Source: Mycobacterium sp.
GTDB lineage: Bacteria > Actinomycetota > Actinomycetes > Mycobacteriales > Mycobacteriaceae
Reading direction: 5' to 3'
NCBI RefSeq assembly: GCF_029961025.1
Contig: NZ_JASBVP010000003.1
Coordinates: 62,001 to 126,000, forward strand
Length of the DNA stretch: 64,000 nt
Part shown: positions 29,604 to 38,525 of the stretch, in pieces
How positions within the stretch are numbered: position 1 is the first letter of the stretch
Layout: each line of letters starts with the position of its first letter
Notes under the pieces: generated by a model
What the model saw: only the letters and a program-made list of their open reading frames with translations
What the model was told of the DNA's origin: nothing
The model's database searches: none
Position numbers and translations under genes: made by a program

Positions 29604-29990
29604 TTACACATGATCCGCGTGGCGAGTCGGCTTAACCTGCGGATTGGTCTGGGGACGCTGGTATCGCCGGACGGTGGGACCGGGCCCGAGGGCTGGCACG
29701 ACGCCGGCGGAGAACGGGTCGGCGTGATGTTTGCCGGCGGCGGGGCTGCGCGCCGGGGCATCGACGAGTCGTTCGGCCCGGCGCCGATGCAGGTGGTCCA
29801 GGGCCTGCGGCAGCCCTTCCCGGGCCAGCGTGCCCACGTCGACGGCCTCGGCATGCTCGAGAAACTCTGCGACGTCGGTGGCCGTGACGGTGTCGTGGGC
29901 CAGCCACTTTTCCAGCCGCCCCAGCCCGAGTGTCACCAGCATCAACAGCCCCGGGACCAGGACCACCAGCAACCAAGACACAAGCTGCAA
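29604..29990 (-). CDS. Small membrane protein (Rv3675-like)
   Basis: A 128-aa protein with one N-terminal membrane segment ([20 protein letters not shown], residues 4-23), then a soluble helical region ([20 protein letters not shown]) and a low-complexity C-terminus. Position between crp and nth, on the crp strand, matches Rv3675. The upstream 5' region of crp overlaps little of it, so crp may be read from its own promoter. Function unknown. Confidence 0.7.
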   Translation of the reverse strand: MQLVSWLLVVLVPGLLMLVTLGLGRLEKWLAHDTVTATDVAEFLEHAEAVDVGTLAREGLPQALDHLHRRRAERLVDAPARSPAAGKHHADPFSAGVVPALGPGPTVRRYQRPQTNPQVKPTRHADHV

Positions 29991-30041
29991 GTAAACACGG
30001 TCAAAGTCTCAGCTCGGTTACGAAACAGTACGCTGTCGAAG

Positions 30042-30836
30042 GTGACGACCAAGCCTGCCCGGCGCTCTGCGCCCGCGCTCGCCGCGCCCGGCGCCGATGC
30101 GAGTCGCCGTTGGGCATCGGAAACCCGCCTCGCCCTGGTGCGCCGGGCCCGCCGGATGAACCGCGCTTTGGCGCGGGCCTTTCCCCACGCCCACATCGAG
30201 CTGGATTTCACCACCCCGCTCGAGCTGACGGTGGCCACCATCCTCTCGGCGCAAAGCACCGACAAGACGGTAAACCTGGTCACACCGGCCCTGTTCGCCC
30301 GCTACCGGACCGCGCTGGACTACGCACGCGCCGATCGCGCCGAACTTGAAGAGCTCATCCGGCCCACCGGCTTCTACCGCAACAAGGCGGCGGCGCTGAT
30401 CAGCCTGGGGCAGGCCCTGGTCGAGCGGTTCGACGGGGAAGTCCCGGCCAGCATGGAAGAGCTGGTTTCGCTGCCCGGCATCGGGCGTAAGACTGCCAAC
30501 GTCATCCTCGGAAACGCGTTCGGAATCCCGGGAATCGCCGTCGACACCCACTTCCTGCGGCTGGTCAAGCGGTGGCGCTGGACGCAGGAGACCGACCCGG
30601 TCAAGGTGGAATACGCGGTGGGGGCGTTGATCGAACGCCGTGACTGGACCGCGCTGAGCCATCGGGTGATCTTCCATGGTCGTCGGGTGTGTCATGCGCG
30701 CAAGCCGGCGTGCGGGGTATGCGTGTTGGCTAAAGACTGCCCTTCCTACGGGATCGGGCCCACCGAACCGGCGATCGCCGCCACCCTCGTCAAAGGCCCG
30801 GAAGCCGAGCACCTGCTGGCCCTTGCCGGGCTGTAG
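30042..30836 (+). CDS. nth: Endonuclease III (DNA glycosylase/AP lyase)
   Basis: Base-excision repair enzyme that removes oxidised pyrimidines, 264 aa. The helix-hairpin-helix [10 protein letters not shown] supplies the catalytic Lys, and [11 protein letters not shown] the catalytic Asp. The C-terminal [4Fe-4S] motif Cys-x6-Cys-x2-Cys-x5-Cys is intact ([17 protein letters not shown]). The GTG start reading [11 protein letters not shown] leaves a slightly longer N-terminus than in M. tuberculosis; a start further in is possible. The earlier open frame runs through the Rv3675-like gene antisense and is not credible. Confidence 0.93.
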   Translation: MTTKPARRSAPALAAPGADASRRWASETRLALVRRARRMNRALARAFPHAHIELDFTTPLELTVATILSAQSTDKTVNLVTPALFARYRTALDYARADRAELEELIRPTGFYRNKAAALISLGQALVERFDGEVPASMEELVSLPGIGRKTANVILGNAFGIPGIAVDTHFLRLVKRWRWTQETDPVKVEYAVGALIERRDWTALSHRVIFHGRRVCHARKPACGVCVLAKDCPSYGIGPTEPAIAATLVKGPEAEHLLALAGL

Positions 30837-30876
30837 AGCCATCCCCCGTAGCCAACCCTGCCGCACCGAGACCGCA

Positions 30877-31512
30877 ATGACGACACGCTGGACCATCGCC
30901 ATCCTCGCGGTGGTTGTTGCCCTGCTCATCGGGCTGATGATCGAGTTGCGCACCACCTTTGTGCCGCCGCCGGGCCCGCGGGCCCCGGTGGGTACCGGCC
31001 GCGAACACCGCGACGCCGACACCCCGGCGGGGTTGGCCGGCCCCCGGCAGCGGGCCGAGCTGCCGCCGTGTCCGGTGCCCGCGGACGGGCCCGGCCCCAC
31101 CGCGCTTCGCGGCGTGGTCGCGGAATGCGCTGCGGACGGCTCGCCCGTCGACGTCGCCCGGGCGCTGGCCGGGCGACGGGCGGTGGTCAATCTCTGGGCT
31201 TATTGGTGCGCACCGTGCACGGCTGAACTGCCCGCGCTGGCGGAGTATCAACGACGCGCGGGGGCGACGGTGACGGTGGTTACGGTGCACCAGGACGAGA
31301 ACGAAACCGCGGCGCTGCTGCGGCTCGCGCAGCTCGGTGTTCGGCTGCCCACCCTGCAGGACGGGCGGCGTCGGGTCGCCGCGGCGTTGCGGGTCCCCAA
31401 CGTGATGCCCGCGACCGTGGTGCTGCGATCGGACGGTAGCGTAGCGCAGATACTGCCGCGGCCTTTCGCCAGCGCGGACGAGATCGCGGCTGCAGTTGGG
31501 GGCCGGTCATGA
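30877..31512 (+). CDS. Membrane-anchored thioredoxin-like protein (Rv3673c-like)
   Basis: A 211-aa TlpA/ResA-type protein. One N-terminal membrane helix (residues 6-24) is followed by a Pro-rich linker and a thioredoxin fold facing outward. The redox motif WCAPC lies near residue 110, and the cis-Pro is in NVMPATVVL. Two more cysteines (PCPVP, AECAADG) lie before the fold. It may reduce or oxidise envelope disulfides; MarP, two genes downstream, has a disulfide. The ATG follows nth by 40 bases and the stop overlaps the NUDIX gene (ATGA). Confidence 0.88.
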   Translation: MTTRWTIAILAVVVALLIGLMIELRTTFVPPPGPRAPVGTGREHRDADTPAGLAGPRQRAELPPCPVPADGPGPTALRGVVAECAADGSPVDVARALAGRRAVVNLWAYWCAPCTAELPALAEYQRRAGATVTVVTVHQDENETAALLRLAQLGVRLPTLQDGRRRVAAALRVPNVMPATVVLRSDGSVAQILPRPFASADEIAAAVGGRS

Positions 31513-32318
31513 CAATCGGGGGTGATGCCTGCCGAGGGCGGCCCGGTGGTGGCGTGGCGACGGCGCGGGTTGTGCTGAAGCCTGAGGCCGGCCCGCCGTG
31601 GCTGCGTTCGCTCGTCGACAACGTTGGTCAGATCCCCGAGGCATACCGGCGCCGGTTGCCATCCGACGTGCTGGCGACGGTGACCGCCGCGACGGCGGCC
31701 GCGGCGGCCCGCAAGGGCCGCGACGCCGCGGTGTTGGTGCTGTTCTCCGGTCCGGGGTCGGCGCCCGACGACGGTGGTGTTCCCGACGAGGCCGACCTGC
31801 TGCTGACCGTGCGGGCCTCGACGCTGCGCCACCACGCGGGTCAAGCCGCATTCCCCGGCGGTGCAGCCGATCCGGCCGATGACGGGCCGGTGGCCACCGC
31901 CCTGCGGGAGGCGCACGAAGAGACCGGAATCGATCCCCGGCGGTTATATCCCCTGGCCACGCTGGAGCGGACCTTCATCGCGCCGTCGCGGTTTCACGTC
32001 GTGCCGGTGTTGGCGTACTCACCGGATCCCGGGCCGGTGGCTGTGGTCAACGCGGCAGAAACAGCGATGGTGGCCCGGGTTCCGGTGCGCGCTTTCATCA
32101 ACCCGGCCAACCGGCTGATGGTGTATCGCCGTCCGCACAGCCGCCGCTTCGCCGGGCCGGCGTTCCTGTTACACGAGATGCTGGTGTGGGGATTCACCGG
32201 ACAGGTGATTTCGGCGATGTTGGATGTGGCCGGCTGGGCGCAGCCGTGGGATGTCACCGACGTGCGTGAACTCGACGAGGCGATGGCACTGGTAGCCGAA
32301 CTGGGCGGTGCCCGGTAA
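31509..32318 (+). CDS. NUDIX hydrolase, CoA pyrophosphatase-like (Rv3672c-like)
   Basis: A 269-aa protein with a complete Nudix box: GGAADPADDG, then ALREAHEETGID, fitting Gx5Ex7REUxEExGU. The LRHHAGQAAFPGG segment just before it matches the CoA-pyrophosphatase signature (UPF0035). It probably cleaves CoA or related nucleotides. It overlaps the genes on both sides, and the stop (TAA) shares a base with the marP ATG. Confidence 0.88.
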   Translation: MTIGGDACRGRPGGGVATARVVLKPEAGPPWLRSLVDNVGQIPEAYRRRLPSDVLATVTAATAAAAARKGRDAAVLVLFSGPGSAPDDGGVPDEADLLLTVRASTLRHHAGQAAFPGGAADPADDGPVATALREAHEETGIDPRRLYPLATLERTFIAPSRFHVVPVLAYSPDPGPVAVVNAAETAMVARVPVRAFINPANRLMVYRRPHSRRFAGPAFLLHEMLVWGFTGQVISAMLDVAGWAQPWDVTDVRELDEAMALVAELGGAR

Positions 32319-33535
32319 TGACCGCGATGACCGCGATGACCTCGATGACCTCGTCGCAGTGGTTGGACATTGCCGTGCTGGCGGTCGCGTTCATCGCGGC
32401 CGTCTCGGGCTGGCGCTCGGGGGCGTTAGGTTCGTTGCTGTCGTTTGTCGGAGTGCTGCTGGGGGCGATCGCCGGTGTGCTGTTGGCCCCGCACCTCGTC
32501 AGCCACGTCACCGCGCCGCGCGCCAAGCTGTTTAGCGCGCTGTTTTTGATCCTGACGCTGGTTGTCGTCGGTGAGGTGGCGGGCGTGGTGCTGGGCCGGG
32601 CCGTCCGGGGCGCGCTGCGGGGCCGGGCGATCCGGTTTGTCGACTCGCTGGTCGGCGTGGGCCTGCAAGTGGTGGTGGTGCTGGTCGCGGCCTGGCTGCT
32701 CGCGACGCCCCTGACGCAGTCGCGCGATCAGCCCGCTCTGGCGGCCGCCGTCCGCGGCTCGCGGGTGCTGGCCGAGGTGAACCGGTACGCCCCCGGCTGG
32801 TTGAAGACCGTGCCGAAGCGGCTGTCTTCGCTGCTGGACACGTCCGGCCTGCCGGCGGTGCTGGAGCCGTTCAGCCGCACCCCGGTCGTCGCGGTCGCGC
32901 CGCCGGACGCCGCCCTGGCCGACAGCCCGGTGGTGGCTGCCGCCCGGCCGAGTGTGGTCAAAGTCCGCGCGGTCGCGCCCAAATGCCAGAAGGTGCTGGA
33001 GGGCAGCGGATTCGTGATATCACCCGAACGGGTGATGACGAACGCCCACGTGGTGGCCGGCTCCAGTACCGTCACCGTGGCGGCCGGCGGCACTCCTTAC
33101 GAGGCCACGGTGGTGTCCTACGACCCGGCGGTCGACATCGCCATCCTCGCCGTTCCCAACCTGGCCTCAGGGCCGCTGGCGTTCGCCGACACCACGGCGA
33201 CGACCGGTACCGACGCCGTGTTGATGGGCTATCCCGGTGGCGGCGCCTTCGTGGCGACCCCCGCCCGGATCCGGGACGTCATCGAATTGAGCGGGCCCGA
33301 CATTTACCGCAACGCGACGGTTACCCGCCAGGTCTACACCATCAGGGCCAACGTGGAGCAAGGCAACTCGGGCGGGCCGTTGGTCGACCTGAACGGTCAC
33401 GTGCTCGGTGTGGTGTTCGGGGCGGCGGTCGATGAGAACGACACCGGTTTCGTGTTGACGGCCAAGGAGGTGGCCGCTCAGCTGGCCAAGATCGGTGACA
33501 CCCAGCCGGTGAGCACCGAGGCCTGCGTCAGTTGA
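32318..33535 (+). CDS. marP: Acid-resistance membrane serine protease MarP
   Basis: A 405-aa periplasmic protease needed for pH homeostasis in M. tuberculosis, where it activates the hydrolase RipA. Four N-terminal helices (CvpA-like, residues 15-125) anchor a chymotrypsin-like domain. The triad is His244 (TNAHVV), Asp273 (AVDIAIL) and Ser351 (GNSGGP). Cysteines in APKCQKV and the terminal EACVS match the redox-sensitive disulfide. The N-terminus is an unusual four-fold repeat of Met-Thr units with four possible ATG starts. The last 8 bases overlap ephE, which converges. Confidence 0.95.
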   Translation: MTAMTAMTSMTSSQWLDIAVLAVAFIAAVSGWRSGALGSLLSFVGVLLGAIAGVLLAPHLVSHVTAPRAKLFSALFLILTLVVVGEVAGVVLGRAVRGALRGRAIRFVDSLVGVGLQVVVVLVAAWLLATPLTQSRDQPALAAAVRGSRVLAEVNRYAPGWLKTVPKRLSSLLDTSGLPAVLEPFSRTPVVAVAPPDAALADSPVVAAARPSVVKVRAVAPKCQKVLEGSGFVISPERVMTNAHVVAGSSTVTVAAGGTPYEATVVSYDPAVDIAILAVPNLASGPLAFADTTATTGTDAVLMGYPGGGAFVATPARIRDVIELSGPDIYRNATVTRQVYTIRANVEQGNSGGPLVDLNGHVLGVVFGAAVDENDTGFVLTAKEVAAQLAKIGDTQPVSTEACVS

Positions 33536-34493
33536 GCAGCGCTCCGTGCACCTGCTCGAGAAACCGGATCAGGTGCCGGTTGACTTCGTCGGGCATCTCT
33601 TCATGGCTGAAATGCCCTGCCCCGGAGATGGAGACGTAGTGTCCGTGCGGGGCGTAACGCCGGGTGCGCTCGACGGGATCGGTCAGCACGTAGGGGTCCG
33701 CGTCGCCACGCAGATGCAGCAACGGGACTCCGGGTTGTCGGCTTAGCGCCCTCATGAACCGACGACCCTCGTCACGCAGCTGGCTGCGCACCGCCCAACG
33801 CTGGTATTCCAACGCGCAGTGCGCCGCCGAGGGAATCTGGATCGCCTGCCGCAAATAGCCGATGGTTTCGGAGAAGTCCTCGGACGCGAGCCATTTGGCG
33901 CCGGCACGGCTCCGGACCAGACGCTCGATCGCGTCGCCGTTGTGTCGGGTGAGCGAGCGCTCCGGCCAGATCGGCACCTGATAGCGCAGCAACGACGGCA
34001 ACAACGCCCGACCCTGATCGCGCCGGGTCAGCGCGGAGCGTCGCAGCGCGGCCGGGTGCGGTGAGCTGATCAGCGCGATCGCACGTACCAGCCGCGGGTG
34101 CAGCACCGAGGTTGCCCAGCAGACCAGGCCGCCGTCGGCGTGACCCACCAGCGTCGCCGACGTGTGCCCGAGCGCGCGGATCAGCCCGGCGGTGTCGCCG
34201 GCGAGCGTCCAGCCGTCGTAGCCCCGCGGCGGCTTATCGCTGCCGCCGTAGCCGCGCAAGTCGACGGCGACCACCCGGGGACCGGCGATGCCACGCAACT
34301 GGTGACGCCAGGACCACCAGAAGGAGCCGAAACCATGCAGCAGGATCACCAGCGGCCGAGCGGTGGGCGGGGGAGCCGCGCCCCGGCCGGGCGGCACCGC
34401 CTCGACCACATGGAACCGGATACCGTTGGCGTGCACGTCCAGATGGCGCCACGGCCCGCTGATCCGGGTCATCGACGGATCTGGCGGTGTCAT
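33528..34493 (-). CDS. ephE: Alpha/beta hydrolase, EphE-like epoxide hydrolase
   Basis: A 321-aa alpha/beta hydrolase. The oxyanion motif is HGFGSFWWSWRHQL. The nucleophile elbow VGHADGG holds Asp, as in epoxide hydrolases and haloalkane dehalogenases. The catalytic His is in GAGHFSHEE. Substrate unknown. A second Met six codons in (MTRISGPW) is an equally likely start. The start follows the Rv3669-like stop at once, so the two are co-transcribed. It converges with marP. Confidence 0.88.
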   Translation of the reverse strand: MTPPDPSMTRISGPWRHLDVHANGIRFHVVEAVPPGRGAAPPPTARPLVILLHGFGSFWWSWRHQLRGIAGPRVVAVDLRGYGGSDKPPRGYDGWTLAGDTAGLIRALGHTSATLVGHADGGLVCWATSVLHPRLVRAIALISSPHPAALRRSALTRRDQGRALLPSLLRYQVPIWPERSLTRHNGDAIERLVRSRAGAKWLASEDFSETIGYLRQAIQIPSAAHCALEYQRWAVRSQLRDEGRRFMRALSRQPGVPLLHLRGDADPYVLTDPVERTRRYAPHGHYVSISGAGHFSHEEMPDEVNRHLIRFLEQVHGALLN

Positions 34494-35024
34494 CTACCAG
34501 CCGGAGGGATCCGCGGGAGCCGTGCCGTCGGGCGTGATCGGCGTACGCCGGCCGGCCTTCTCATGACCGGGACCGAGTGCGGTGCGGGCCTCCTTGACCG
34601 ATTCGATGGTCTGCCGGGGTCCGCGGATCCGGCGCACCTTGAGGAAACCGAACAGTGCCAACAGTGCCGCTACCACGAGCATGATCCCGAACACGATCAA
34701 AAAGGACAGCCACCGCCACAGCCAGGTGTCGAGCAGCTCGGTGAGGAAAAAGAAGAAAAAGAAGGTGGAGTAGGCCAACACCACCAGCGCCGCAATGAAG
34801 AACACGCTGCCGGTCAGGCCTTTCTTGACGTCGCGGGCGATTTCGGCCCGGGCCAATTCGACCTCGGCCCGCACCAGCGTCGACACCTGGGCGGTCGCTT
34901 CTTTGACCAGGTCACCGATCGACGGCTGCCCGGCGGCGGCATGCGGATCGGCCAGCGGGATCGTGGTCAGCCGTCCGGCGCTGCCCGAATCGCTGTCCGT
35001 GTTCTTCCGATTAGCGTTGCTCAC
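34494..35024 (-). CDS. Phage-holin-like (superfamily 3_6) membrane protein (Rv3669-like)
   Basis: A 176-aa protein. A charged amphipathic helix (VKEATAQVSTLVRAEVELARAE) is followed by two membrane helices (FFIAALVVLAYSTFFFFFFL and LIVFGIMLVVAALLALFGFL), the layout of the actinobacterial holin-like family. The GTG reading VSNANRKN is chosen because GGGAGGAG lies seven bases upstream. A longer ATG start 13 codons earlier would overlap that ribosome-binding site. Role unknown. Confidence 0.82.
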   Translation of the reverse strand: MSNANRKNTDSDSGSAGRLTTIPLADPHAAAGQPSIGDLVKEATAQVSTLVRAEVELARAEIARDVKKGLTGSVFFIAALVVLAYSTFFFFFFLTELLDTWLWRWLSFLIVFGIMLVVAALLALFGFLKVRRIRGPRQTIESVKEARTALGPGHEKAGRRTPITPDGTAPADPSGW

Positions 35025-35217
35025 CGACGCTCCTCCCTTGTTGGCGCTGTCGTCGCGGTTCATGTTGCCATGTGGTCCGGTGCCGGACGAGGCCAGCCGA
35101 GTACCGCGACGAACCTGCCCGCGGGTGTGCCCCAGCTGAACTAGACTGCCGTTGCGGGCCGTTCAAATTTGACTGGCGCAGCCGCTCTGGACTTTCGACC
35201 TCGACAGGAATTTTGCT

Positions 35218-35922
35218 GTGCAGCTGACGCACCACTGGTTGCCGCGTGTTGCGGCGGCGATGGCGGCGCTGCTTGTTCTGGCGGGCCTGCCCGCCGGCAC
35301 CGCGGCCGCCACCGGCAAGATCCCCCTGGGGGGTGGTGCGGGCATCGTCATCAACGGCGACACGTTCTGCACCCTGACCACCATCGGCACCGACAACAAG
35401 GGCGAGTTGGTCGGCTTCACGTCGGCGCACTGCGGCGGCCCCGGGGCGCAGGTCGCCGCCGAGGCGGCGCAAGGCCAGGGCGTGGTGGGCACGATGGTGG
35501 CCGGCAACGACACCCTCGACTACGCGGTGATCCGCTTCGATCCGGACAAGGTGGCACCGGTGGCCAACTACGACGGCTTTCTGATCAACGGCATCGGGCC
35601 CGAGCCGGCGTTCGGCGAGGTCGCCTGCAAACAGGGCCGCACGACAGGCAACTCCTGCGGTGTCACCTGGGGACCGGGCCAGGATCCGGGCACCATCGTC
35701 ATGCAGGTCTGTGGACAACCCGGTGATTCCGGAGCACCGGTCACCGTCAACAACCTGCTGGTCGGCCTGCTCCACGGCGCCTTCAGCGAAAACCTGCCGA
35801 TGTGCGTCATCAAGTACATCCCACTGCACACGCCCGCGGTGGTGACGTCGATCAACGCCGTGCTGGCCGACGTCGACCGGAAAAACCGGCCGGGGGCCGG
35901 GTTCGTTCCGGTTCCGCCCTGA
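35218..35922 (+). CDS. Secreted trypsin-like serine protease (Rv3668c-like)
   Basis: A 234-aa chymotrypsin/streptogrisin-type protease. A signal peptide covers about residues 1-31 (VAAAMAALLVLAGLPAGTAA). The catalytic triad is His71 (TSAHCGG), Asp101 (NDTLDYAV) and Ser171 (GQPGDSGAPV). Paired cysteines flank the His and Ser sites. The GTG start sits right after a purine-poor region, so the start could shift slightly. In M. tuberculosis acs (Rv3667) lies between this gene and dppA; here the spacer is 68 bases. Confidence 0.9.
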   Translation: MQLTHHWLPRVAAAMAALLVLAGLPAGTAAATGKIPLGGGAGIVINGDTFCTLTTIGTDNKGELVGFTSAHCGGPGAQVAAEAAQGQGVVGTMVAGNDTLDYAVIRFDPDKVAPVANYDGFLINGIGPEPAFGEVACKQGRTTGNSCGVTWGPGQDPGTIVMQVCGQPGDSGAPVTVNNLLVGLLHGAFSENLPMCVIKYIPLHTPAVVTSINAVLADVDRKNRPGAGFVPVPP

Positions 35923-35990
35923 CGTGTGCTGGCCCGTGTCGCGGGTCACCGCGGGGCGGCGAACGGACCATCGGCTTTAAGGTCGCTGTC

Positions 35991-37598
35991 ATGGGCGTGA
36001 TACGTGCTGCGACCGGGATCCTTACCGTCGGATTGCTGGCCATCACCCTGGTTTCGGCCTGCGGCGGCGGGACCGTCGCGGACGTGGTGATCGTCAACGG
36101 CGCCGAGCCGCAAAATCCCCTGGTCCCGACCAACACCACCGAGACCAATGGCGGGCGGATCATCGACCGGATCTTCGCCGGGCTGGTCTCCTACGACGCC
36201 ACCGGCACGCCTGCACCGGAGGTCGCCCGGGTCATCGAGACCACCGACAACCTCAACTACCGCATCGTCCTCAAACCGGGCTGGCGGTTCAGCAACGGCG
36301 AACCAGTGACCTCTCACTCGTTCATCGACGCCTGGAATTACGGTGCGCTGACCACCAACGCCCAACTTCAGCAAAGCTTTTTCAGTCCTATCGACGGCTA
36401 CGATCAGCTGGCGGCACCACAGCCCACGGCACGCGCCATGTCGGGTCTGCGCGCGGTGAGCGACACCGAATTCACCGTCCGGCTCAAAGTTCCGACCATC
36501 GATTTCACACTTCGGGTTGGGTTTTCGCCGTTCTACCCGCTGCCGAAGGCGGCATTCAAGGACATTGCGGCATTCGGACGCCACCCCATCGGCAACGGCC
36601 CCTACCAACTGGCCAACGGACACGCCTGGCTGCACAACGTCAAGATCGACCTGGTGCCCAATCCCGGCTACCACGGCAACCGGATGCCGAAAAACAACGG
36701 GCTGCGCATCATCTTCTACGCCAGCCTGGATACCGCCTACGCCGACCTGCTGACCGGTAACCTCGACGTGCTGGACAGCATTCCGCCCAGCGCGCTGCCC
36801 AGCTATCGCCGGGATCTGAGGGGGCGCGCCGTCACCGGACCCGCGGCGGTCAACCAGACACTTGACACCCCGCTGCAGCTGCCGCATTTCGGCGGCGAAG
36901 AGGGCCGCCTGCGTCGGCTGGCGCTGTCCGCGGCGATCGACCGGGAGCAGATCTGCCGACAGATTTTCCACGGCACCCGCACGCCCGCAAGGGACTTCAC
37001 CGCACGCTCAGCACCCGGCTTCGACCCGGACATTCCCGGAAACGACGCCCTTACTTACGATCCCGTGCATGCCAGACAGCTCTGGGCGCAGGCGGATGGG
37101 CTCTCGCCGTGGACCGGCAGCTATCAGATCGCCTACAACGCCGATGGCGCACACCAAGACTGGGTGGACGCGGTCGCCAATAGCATCAAAAACACCTTGG
37201 CCGTCGACGCGGTCGGCGCACCAAAACCGACGTTTGCGCAGTTTCGCAACCAGATCAACGGCCGGCGCATCCGGACCGCGTTTCGTGCGGGATGGCAGGG
37301 GGACTATCCGTCGCTACTGGAGTTTCTGGAGCCGCTGTTTGTCACCGGCGGGGCAGCCAACGACGTGGGCTACTCCAACCCACGGTTCGACGCCGCGATA
37401 CGCTTTGCGCAAGCACAGCCCACGCTAGCCGCCGCGGCGGCCTCGGCCAACGCCGCCCAGCGGATCCTGCTGCATGACATGCCGGTGATCGCATTGTGGG
37501 ACAACATTAATGCCGCCGGCTTCTCCCGGATGGTAAGCGGCGTGGTGATCTCCTGGAACGGGCTGCCGGTCTATGAGAACATCGTGAAAAGCACCTAA
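35991..37598 (+). CDS. dppA: Dipeptide ABC transporter substrate-binding lipoprotein DppA
   Basis: A 535-aa SBP family 5 lipoprotein that captures peptides (and in M. tuberculosis, possibly heme) outside the membrane. The lipobox is LVSAC with Cys24. Family blocks are TNTTETNGGRIIDRIFAGLV, VSYDATGT and GNGPYQL. The ATG start is fixed by the signal peptide; the open frame extending upstream lies over the protease gene. The dppB start follows the stop without a gap. Confidence 0.93.
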   Translation: MGVIRAATGILTVGLLAITLVSACGGGTVADVVIVNGAEPQNPLVPTNTTETNGGRIIDRIFAGLVSYDATGTPAPEVARVIETTDNLNYRIVLKPGWRFSNGEPVTSHSFIDAWNYGALTTNAQLQQSFFSPIDGYDQLAAPQPTARAMSGLRAVSDTEFTVRLKVPTIDFTLRVGFSPFYPLPKAAFKDIAAFGRHPIGNGPYQLANGHAWLHNVKIDLVPNPGYHGNRMPKNNGLRIIFYASLDTAYADLLTGNLDVLDSIPPSALPSYRRDLRGRAVTGPAAVNQTLDTPLQLPHFGGEEGRLRRLALSAAIDREQICRQIFHGTRTPARDFTARSAPGFDPDIPGNDALTYDPVHARQLWAQADGLSPWTGSYQIAYNADGAHQDWVDAVANSIKNTLAVDAVGAPKPTFAQFRNQINGRRIRTAFRAGWQGDYPSLLEFLEPLFVTGGAANDVGYSNPRFDAAIRFAQAQPTLAAAAASANAAQRILLHDMPVIALWDNINAAGFSRMVSGVVISWNGLPVYENIVKST

Positions 37599-38525
37599 AT
37601 GCTCGGCTACCTCGGCAGGCGCCTGCTGGTCATGGTTCCGGTGTTCTTCGGGGCCACGCTGCTGATCTATGCCATGGTGTTCTTGCTGCCGGGCGATCCG
37701 ATCGCGGTGCTGGGCGGTGATCGGGCGCTAAGCCCCGTCGTGGTGGCCCAGCTGCGGGAACAGTACCACCTCGACGATCCGTTCTGGCTGCAATACCTGA
37801 AGTACCTGTGGGGCATCGCCCACGGGGATTTCGGCCAGTCGTTCTCCGGGCTACCGGTCAGCGAGGTGATGGCTCAGGCGTTTCCGGTGACCGTCAGGCT
37901 GGCATTGATCGCGCTGGCGGTCGAAACCGTACTCGGGGTCGGTTTCGGGGTGGTCGCCGGGCTGCGCCGGGGCGGGATGTTCGACGCCGGCCTGCTGCTG
38001 GCCAGCCTGATCGTTATCGCGGTGCCGATCTTCGTCCTCGGGTTCGTCGCGCAGTTCGTGTTCGGGGTCAGGCTGGGCCTGGCGCCGGTGACCGTCGGGG
38101 AACAGGCGACGATGCGCGCGCTGCTGTTGCCCGGTTTCGTGTTGGGCTCAGTGTCGTTCGCCTATGTCGTGCGGTTGACCCGCGCAGCGGTCAGCGAGAA
38201 CGCCGCCGCCGACCATGTGCGCACCGCTACCGCCAAGGGTCTTTCCCGACGCCGGGTGGTCACCGTGCACATTCTGCGCAATTCGCTGATCCCGGTGGTG
38301 ACCTTCCTCGGGGCGGACCTGGGTGCGTTGATGGGCGGGGCGATCGTCACCGAAGGCATCTTCAACATCCACGGTGTCGGCGGTGCGCTCTATCAGGCGG
38401 TCATCCGGCAGGAGGCCCCCACCGTGGTGTCGATCGTCACCGTGTTGGTGATGGTCTACCTTTTCACCACCCTGCTCGTTGATCTGCTGTATGCGGTGTT
38501 GGACCCGCGGATTCGCTATGGCTGA
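37599..38525 (+). CDS. dppB: Dipeptide ABC transporter permease DppB
   Basis: A 308-aa permease with six membrane helices. The DppB/OppB N-terminal signature FFGATLLIYAMVFLLPGDP is at residues 18-36, and the cytosolic EAA loop (VRTATAKGLSRRRVVTVHILRNSL) couples to the ATPase. It starts directly after dppA and its last 8 bases overlap dppC, so the importer genes are tightly coupled. Confidence 0.94.
   Translation: MLGYLGRRLLVMVPVFFGATLLIYAMVFLLPGDPIAVLGGDRALSPVVVAQLREQYHLDDPFWLQYLKYLWGIAHGDFGQSFSGLPVSEVMAQAFPVTVRLALIALAVETVLGVGFGVVAGLRRGGMFDAGLLLASLIVIAVPIFVLGFVAQFVFGVRLGLAPVTVGEQATMRALLLPGFVLGSVSFAYVVRLTRAAVSENAAADHVRTATAKGLSRRRVVTVHILRNSLIPVVTFLGADLGALMGGAIVTEGIFNIHGVGGALYQAVIRQEAPTVVSIVTVLVMVYLFTTLLVDLLYAVLDPRIRYG

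Noticed and set aside
35946..36971. 341-codon minus-strand frame opposite dppA
   Set aside because: It is antisense to dppA with low-complexity composition; DppA is clearly the real gene.
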